Positions 58,501 to 64,000 of a DNA stretch of 64,000 nt are shown piece by piece; positions within the stretch are counted from its first letter, which is position 1; every line of letters begins with the position of its first letter. Location of the stretch: NCBI GenBank assembly GCA_028752905.1, contig JAQNBH010000017.1, forward strand, positions 37,493,929 through 37,557,928, given 5' to 3'. The notes below the pieces were generated by a model. That model ran no database searches. It was not told where the DNA came from and saw only the letters and a program-made list of their open reading frames with translations. The position numbers and the translations under genes are program-made. The stretch comes from Cladorhizidae sp. MBARI D1340-BT2. Its lineage: Eukaryota > Porifera > Demospongiae > Poecilosclerida > Cladorhizidae.

Positions 58501-61500
58501 CGAGAATAGCAGAGGCCCAGTACACCTGCCATTAGCTGGAGAGATGACTTGGAACTCACCAGGTGGTCACTCTAGCAAAGACAGCTCATTAATGTATGGT
58601 TGGGCGGAAAGCACAACCAAAGTTAATGAGAGGCAGAGCTTGAAGCTATAGCAGACACGAGTATGTGTTGGCCAGGGCATAGACTGTGCAGAGCATGCAA
58701 GGTACTCTAGTGGGAACTAACCAAGAGTCCGAGCAGCCTATTCAACAGACTTAACAGTCTCACCCCCCACAAAATAAACACTTTAATCTAACTTTTTTAC
58801 CATTTTATATCTGCTTCACTGTCGACAGCACTATTTATGCACCTAATTTAAAGTGTGTTACTTTCCGATAACTAAGTAGAAAAATCTTGTAATGCAAGAC
58901 TGTTTATGGTTTTGACAACCCAAGAAATGTCAAGGCTACTATGTCTAACAGAATCATTTTTTTAGTGACATGCGGTACTCTTGACTCGTGAAGATAACTC
59001 CAGCAAAGGAGAGGATTGTGGAATTCTTACTTGGTAGAGCCTTCTTCCGAATGTGTTGCCTTGACTAAGATGGCCACAATAGTAGAAAGTGGGTGGATAA
59101 GCTTAAGGACATAAACTATAGGTGCTTAAAAAACTTGTGGTTACAACTTTATATATAGCTCCATATATTCTGCACATTTCATGGAATGGACTTGATATAT
59201 AGCTCAAAGAGATAGGTCTCACTCTGTGCTGATACTAAAATATTTTTCATAGATATAACTACCCAAGTTACTGGTGGGGGTTCCTCAAAACTTGAGTGCC
59301 TGAGTTTGCGCAACAGGTCGGATTCCAGTTTGTCAAGTGCTAGACAGCTGAAATTAGCACCAGTTGCTGGAGGAAGCCCCTACTGCATAATCGAATGATT
59401 TTATTAGGCACTAAAACTTGAGTACGCAGTCAAGCACCTCAGTTGAAACTAAAATTAAGTTTTCTAATAGCGCACTGTCTCTTTTCAGCCATGCAGTGTC
59501 CAACTTCAGCCAACGTGCAGGCCGATGTCATGGAACTCTTAGCTGGTTACAATAGAGCTCAACTTAATCAGTTGAAATTGCCACAGAGCCAGAAGTGTTT
59601 GCAGGAATTAACTTTTGTGGTTTGCAAATTTTCTGGGATACACCAAACAATTATTCTGCTAAAATGTTAAGCATGTGCACATAACTTGTAATGCGTGAGC
59701 ATAGCTTGTGTGCAGAAGATGCTGTTGTATAAATGTCAATAATGTCATTCCTACGCTACTTTTCTCGGACATATACTTTTTCTTCATCGGAGTCTGCACC
59801 TTCACTGATGCCAAAGCTCTCCACAAAGCCGACAAGAGAGTGTGATTCTCAATGGACAAACCGGATGCTAGTTCTGCACCGAAAAGTCCTAAGATGATCT
59901 ACTCTAGCTACTCTGCTGAGGGTCTTGCTGCTGAGCATGGGCCAACCGAAGAATCATGGCACTACATATTCCCAGAGTTAACTGTCCATCTACTGAAGAT
60001 GTAGTACCTGGCAAAGTTAAATGATTATCACCAGAACAGGATGAGGTAATAAATAGTCCTACAAAATCAGTGTTGGCCTCTTTTGCTTGTGGTTACTCTA
60101 GATGCTGAGGCGAGAGCTGTGTTTATTACAGTACAAGTTGCTGCTGGTATGGTCAACACTTCTATAGTACTGGCTGCTGCAGAAGGAATTGCTGGAAACA
60201 GCATGGCAACTGAATAAGTGCTCACCAAGGCATGGGATACATAATTCTTGTGAAGCACGAGTCTTTTAACTCGGCTAAACTACCTGGACCTGAGTTTTCA
60301 AAAGTGAAAGGAGCAGTATCTTCTTGACATAGCTACATGCTAAAGTGTTAATAAATGGCATCTTCTTTCCCTAGCTATCAATTGAGATCAGATAGCCATT
60401 CATTTTGTTCCAGTGAGTGGATGGACAATGAACAGACAAGGGAAGAAGTTAATCGCCATTTCTGGCTTTGATGACAAAAATGTGATCACAGTGCTTCTAG
60501 CAGTGGCACTTAGCTACTGGAATATATTTACCACCTCATATTCAGGGAAAAACAGAAAGGTGGTGCCAGTTTCCACCTAAATGGGATGTTTGGCATTCAG
60601 AAAATCACTCATTTAATGAAGCTACATCGATGGAAAGGTTCTGCTGCCATTTGTAGAAAAAAGTTAAGCCACGGTACCTTGAAGAGAATCGTCCATTGCC
60701 AAAAAAAAATATTGTGCCTGCTAATTGCATTGACAAGTTGCAATGCCTTGATCTTTCAGTTAACAAACCCTTTAAAAGATAATTTCAAGGAATAATTCCA
60801 AGCAAGTTATGCAAAGGAGGATCAGAAGCAACTAGTCGCATTCATATTTCAATAGTCAAGCTTAACAGTGTTGACTGGCTAATAGGAGGGCTGGAGTCTC
60901 TCTCTCAGAAGCCTGAAATTGAGTTCAGAAAGGCTGGTATATAAAAGTGAAGGAGAGCAGAACACTTTTAAGCTAAGCCAGGTGGTATATTTTGTATGAT
61001 TATTGTCATAATACTGTTGTGTATAGTTATCATAAAATGAATTTCAGCAAACCGTAAATATTAAATTCTCAAACTCCATTTTTACCACAATTTGCAAACT
61101 ATAATTACGACAAACATTTCCAGCTGTATGGTATAGCTTCTTATTTAAAAATGGTGTTTGTATGTGTTTTGTTGTTGTTTTTCATTTTTTATTAACGATC
61201 AATACTTGGAGGGAAATATCCTCCAAGAAAACATACTTTATTAACTTGCTTCTCTATCTAGCCCATCATTAGTCAGAGGGATAAATTCTATGTCACGCTT
61301 AGCTCAGGCTCTCTGCTGTATGTATTGATATATATGAGAGAATTCATCCCACCAATTTGTAGGATTTAAAGTTATGTATGGATCCTTAGTTTAACATCAC
61401 AGGACTAGATTTTGCTACCACAGAGAATGATAGTGTATCCCAAAGAATATGTGTTAAGCTATTAAGTAGTAGCTCTATTTTGTGTGTTATTTTTATTTAT

Positions 61501-62348
61501 GGCAGGTCAAAATAGTTGACTTAGCAAATGGTATTTAGGAGGTTCTTATTTTATAATGAGTGCCCAATGGTAATTTTACCTCATCAGTAATTTATTACTT
61601 AAACTTAATTAGCTTATGTCCCATTAATTTTTATCACTTCTATTTATCACAGAGCAATCCATAGGTCTCAGCACTATTATTGCCATCGCTGTCCCAACAG
61701 CTATAATAACAGTTGTGGCTCCATTGCTTGGAATTGGATTATGTCTCTGTTGTATCAGGATCTACAAACAGAAAGCTCGCAGGTAAAGTAATTATTAAAA
61801 TGCTAGAATAGAGACTCAACCGATTATAGGCGATAGGCACACTATAGTGTATTCTGTCTCTGTTGTATCAGGTTTTATAAACAGAAAGCTTGCAGGTATA
61901 AAATAAAACGTAATTATTGAATCACTAACATTTAACAAGATAGAACCACGAATGGCACTTGACATACTTGTATGTCAGATGTCTAGGCCCCAATTAGTAG
62001 CCATAAACAGCATGTTGTAAGTAGTAGGCAGATAATGACACTCTGAGTTTATCAATCTGCCACAGGAATGTGTATCAGTGTGAATCTAATCATGGGCTGT
62101 GTACTAATATTTTGTTCATGAAAATTGTAAAGATTGAAAATGTGGCATAGAGTGTAAAACAATGTATGTATTATAATATAGCTGCAGCAAACATGACTAA
62201 GAGAATTTGCTATAATCTACAACAAGTTATGGAAGAGGTCTTGTCAGATAGTCGTGAAAAAACATTCCCATATGATGAGTTGGATGACTTAGTATCCTGG
62301 AAGATAAGTGACGATAAAGATCTTCTTTGTCCAATCACTAGTGAATAG
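55551..62348 (+). CDS. Predicted single-pass surface protein, right copy (multi-exon)
   Basis: Exons recognised: 55551-55595 (leader), 56011-56274, 56652-57005, 57213-57248, 57790-57894 (Ser/Thr/Pro stalk), possibly 59253-59273 or 59253-59398, 61653-61782 (membrane helix), and a last exon near 62182-62348. Exons 2 to 5 and the membrane exon all join in phase 1, the pattern of shuffled extracellular modules. The ectodomain is about 210 residues with several cysteines and no family I recognise. The cytoplasmic tail is unsettled because phases between 61782 and 62182 do not match. By layout it is a receptor or adhesion-type protein; ligand and function are unknown. All splice sites and frames lost in the left copy are intact here. 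Confidence 0.6.
56011..56274 (+). CDS. Ectodomain exon 2, right copy
   Basis: 264 nt between acceptor TCTCGCATAG and donor GTAAGC. Encodes LGGCICTVITYGLTDAVLR, then HELGAVFQTNLDDTDPIKVI, CESSPTDLCKILIISAKQEN and GEFMVLLGDSETIVKY. Four cysteines, alternating hydrophobic pattern suggesting a beta-rich fold. One N-E-S glycosylation site. Differs from the left copy at a few residues only. Confidence 0.7.
56652..57005 (+). CDS. Ectodomain exon 3, right copy
   Basis: 354 nt, phase 1 at both ends, acceptor GTGCAG and donor GTAGGT. Begins GPSNLSYQGESDNANVTITD, continues EITLELRTTKIGNFFYVCER and FSVPFNVQVAYSGLFPFRSL, and ends SSTCAPPSDDTISIILHIS. The F-Y-V-C pattern recalls an Ig-like strand but pairing cysteines are not clear. 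Potential N-glycosylation at N-L-S and N-V-T. Contains three codons absent from the left copy. Confidence 0.7.
57020..57770. repeat. Intronic tandem repeats of the surface-protein gene (right)
   Basis: Counterpart of 12690-13440: about three units near 57 bp at 57020-57190, and irregular TAAGAGGCAT-type words at 57400-57770. The short exon 57213-57248 (GELEQPESPSIL) lies between the two arrays and keeps phase 1 on both sides. Confidence 0.6.
57790..57894 (+). CDS. Ser/Thr/Pro-rich stalk exon, right copy
   Basis: 105 nt encoding DSPTSTIVPSSTISTITPAT and PFPSPTGGPSETTAN, with phase 1 at both ends (acceptor TTATAG, donor GTAAAG). The composition is that of an O-glycosylated stalk between ectodomain and membrane. 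The left exon has two added bases and is out of frame; a third, acceptor-less copy is at about 31470-31590. Confidence 0.65.
59253..59398 (+). CDS. Candidate stalk exon or alternative soluble end, right copy
   Basis: After acceptor TTTTTCATAG, phase 1 encodes DITTQVTGGGSSKLECLS and onward to TGA at 59396-59398. If spliced at GTGGGG after seven codons it adds a short Thr-rich stalk piece ahead of the membrane exon. If read to the stop it would give a form without a membrane helix. Both options are open in both arms. Confidence 0.35.
59503..59670 (+). other. Conserved open segment, possible exon
   Basis: After a good acceptor (GTCTCTTTTCAG at about 59476-59487) an open frame encodes MQCPTSANVQADVMELLAGY and NRAQLNQLKLPQSQKC. 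The left copy (about 10760-10930, minus) keeps most of it but has a 1-nt deletion. No family recognised; it may belong to a separate gene or be a cassette exon. Confidence 0.3.
59851..60005 (+). other. Small conserved open frame (50 codons)
   Basis: ATG, then DKPDASSAPKSPKMIYSSYS and AEGLAAEHGPTEESWHYIFP, ending at a TAG. In the left copy (about 10403-10550, minus) the same text continues into GTAAGT, a good splice donor, at the point where this copy has lost one base and stops. So it was probably an exon, now truncated here. Function unknown. Confidence 0.3.
61653..61782 (+). CDS. Transmembrane exon, right copy
   Basis: 130 nt, acceptor TTATCACAG, donor GTAAAG. Encodes EQSIGLSTIIAIAVPTAIIT followed by VVAPLLGIGLCLCC and RIYKQKAR: one helix of about 25 residues with paired cysteines at its inner face (possible palmitoylation) and a basic stop-transfer run. 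Entry is phase 1, matching the stalk exon; exit is phase 2. Confidence 0.7.
62182..62348 (+). CDS. Probable last exon, cytoplasmic tail, right copy
   Basis: After acceptor AATATAG an open frame encodes AANMTKRICYNLQQVMEEVL and SDSREKTFPYDELDDLVSWK, then ISDDKDLLCPITSE and TAG. Acidic, with Y and LL/DD motifs that could suit sorting, though that is speculative. Its phase (1) does not match the membrane exon's exit (2), so a small exon is missing or the tail is read differently. In the left arm the acceptor and first codons are deleted. Confidence 0.45.
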
Positions 62349-62948
62349 GAGGAGTTATTAGCTATTTGTGAATCAACACACACACAATATCATAATATAT
62401 TCCTACATCTCAATCAACTATCTCAGAGGCATTACCACCTGCACACATCCACAATGTGAGAGAGACCCACACACAAATCATACCAACATGCACACACACA
62501 CAAAAGCACACATGCACACATCCAAAATCACACACCAAATGCACACAGGTACACAAGACACACACAAGTAATATTACATGTAGTATATAGATGAGTGAGC
62601 ATGATGTGGCAGGGAAAGTTCGTGACACTGGCTTGACCAGAAGATCATAATGGCTATGGGAACAAATATTGACCTTTCAGAAGTAGCCAGAAGTATTCAA
62701 AGAAGATAAAGGGATGGAATCTGCTGGTCAATTATAACACACATGAGGCGGCTTCTACAGGTATGAGTTGAAATCAACTTTTCTTCCACTTTGAAATAAC
62801 AAACCCTTTATTCTTAAACATGATTCCAACAAAAAACTGAAAGAATTCTGCATCATTCTAGCCAATGAACTGGTTGCAGATTATTGTAGTTGAAAGAAAC
62901 CTGGCAACCTGGGAGAAATTACCACACCTCATGGGTGGATACAGGATG

Positions 62949-62974
<26 letters not shown>
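62949..62974 (+). repeat. Homopolymer run of 26 C
   Basis: Right-arm counterpart of the 24-G run at 7182-7205. Confidence 0.95.
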
Positions 62975-62979
<5 letters not shown>

Positions 62980-64000
62980 TGTGTTATAAATCCCATTATT
63001 ATGTCTGTCACTATAACTTACCACAAGTATTAGTGGTTGATCATACTGATAGTGCTTGATAATGGTAATCAATTAACAAACTCACTCACACTATGCATTG
63101 ATGAGTTGACGGCTGCAGCGTGTGACATTGACAGCTGGCCTGCCATTCAGTTTCTGACTCTTGACTTTCTGAGTGCAAGATGAAAAGAGAGACTTACTTA
63201 CCACTCCTTTACATCACTTCCTAATTCTGCTAACAATGACCAATTGATGAAGTGGACTCAATGCATACTACATAGACAGGGAGTAAAATGTCCAATGCAG
63301 TGAGGTTCTGCCCAGAATGTAACACTAGGTTATGTCACACAGGAGAGAAAAAAGATTGCTTCCTGCTCTGGCACAAGTGCCATGTGGAAAAAGAACTATA
63401 ACACTTCTGTATTATTACCTAACATTGCTCTTGTAGAAACTTGTTTTAGTATTAGAGCTAGTTTTTTTTGGTGTGTTTTTATGTATATATCTTGTTTCTT
63501 GTTATAGGCATCAACGTGAAGTAGCAAATAGACCAACAAGTATTTTGTAGTTATCCAAGCTTTCAACTTGAAATAGAAGGTTCAATTCAATCTACCCATC
63601 CACTCCAGCAATAGGAAAAGAGCATGGGAGTAAGAAGTCAGCTAAATAGACATTATTTATATAGCTATTATGAGTTACCTCGAAAAAAATCCCCTGACAA
63701 ATCTATTATCTCGACGTACATTAAAATAACATATTGATACTCACTTTAGTTTTGTTAGCTAGATCATGATTGGTGTTATTTGCCACGGAACTTTAGCTTG
63801 CCACAGACAAAGCTTGTAGGTTCATCTGTCCGAGTTTGTACAAGTGAAGGAGTGTCGAAGAAGACAAACATAGGTGAACGCCCGAATGTCTATGAACTAC
63901 AAGATCGCGGGGGGGAAGACTTGATCCTGTCTTAATCAGTAGTCAAGACATCACTTTTCCTCCTACTCAAAATACTCAAACAAACTTGTTTTCCCTCCGG

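Larger units (their letters stand above)
51470..64000 (+). repeat. Right arm of the large inverted duplication
   Basis: Order and content mirror 6126-21771. Arm-specific features are the longer minisatellite (51955-53290), a 24-G run near the gene start (55491-55514), and lack of the 9556-10052 and 17315-20738 insertions. The last bases of the window pair with 6126, where the left arm begins, so the true right end of homology may lie beyond the window. Confidence 0.85.

Noticed and set aside
1..64000. tRNA or rRNA genes
   Set aside because: I looked for tRNA-like A/B boxes and rRNA cores and found none I could defend; only primer-binding-site sequences of LTR elements resemble tRNA ends.

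Overview
The window reads as nuclear DNA of an invertebrate animal. There are no bacterial gene arrays, ribosome-binding sites or operons. Exons are short with GT/AG introns, the sequence is AT-rich, and there is a dense mix of metazoan transposable elements: Ty3/gypsy and BEL/Pao-like LTR elements, LINEs, hAT, Mutator-like, a Merlin/ISXO2-like element and another DDE type. The style (small introns, many decayed elements, one SAMD3-like gene) would suit a sponge or another early-branching animal. That is an inference; nothing here fixes the species.

The main architecture is a large inverted duplication. Positions 6126-21771 reappear, inverted and closely similar, at 51470-64000, around a spacer of about 30 kb (21772-51469). 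Smaller inverted repeats are nested at the left end: 1-252 with 780-1033; about 540-1960 with about 7990-9360; 1968-2717 with 5365-6125 around a truncated gypsy copy. Each long arm carries one copy of a multi-exon gene for a predicted single-pass surface protein (possible signal peptide, novel ectodomain, Ser/Thr/Pro stalk, membrane helix, basic stop-transfer run). The right copy (+, 55551-62348) looks largely intact. The left copy (-) has a destroyed first splice donor, a 2-nt frameshift in the stalk exon and a deletion across the last exon, so it is probably a pseudogene. A third copy of the membrane exon lies at 1659-1788 and a third copy of the stalk exon at about 31360-31600.

The spacer holds: a LINE reverse transcriptase (21816-22935, -); an intronless 448-residue type II membrane glycosyltransferase-like gene (23335-24681, -); a fold-back element (24860-25235); Mutator-like, LINE and hAT remnants (25.9-30.3 kb); a spliced SAMD3-like gene (32210-34630, -); tandem repeats; a DDE transposase remnant; a rearranged gypsy element with both LTRs (38985-41771, -); a second, nearly full-length gypsy element (42378-46300, +); a third LTR element with only gag remnants (46470-48725); and a ZMYM1-like hAT gene (49040-51660) split by a further LTR element with a 5-bp target-site duplication.

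The likely host genes are the glycosyltransferase, the SAMD3-like gene and the right-arm surface-protein gene; most of the rest is mobile or repetitive DNA. The observation I rate highest is that the 42.4-46.3 kb gypsy element lacks a TGG-type tRNA primer site. The first bases after its 5' LTR are instead a perfect 17-nt complement of a segment inside that LTR, the layout expected for a self-primed (Tf1/sushi-like) retrotransposon.
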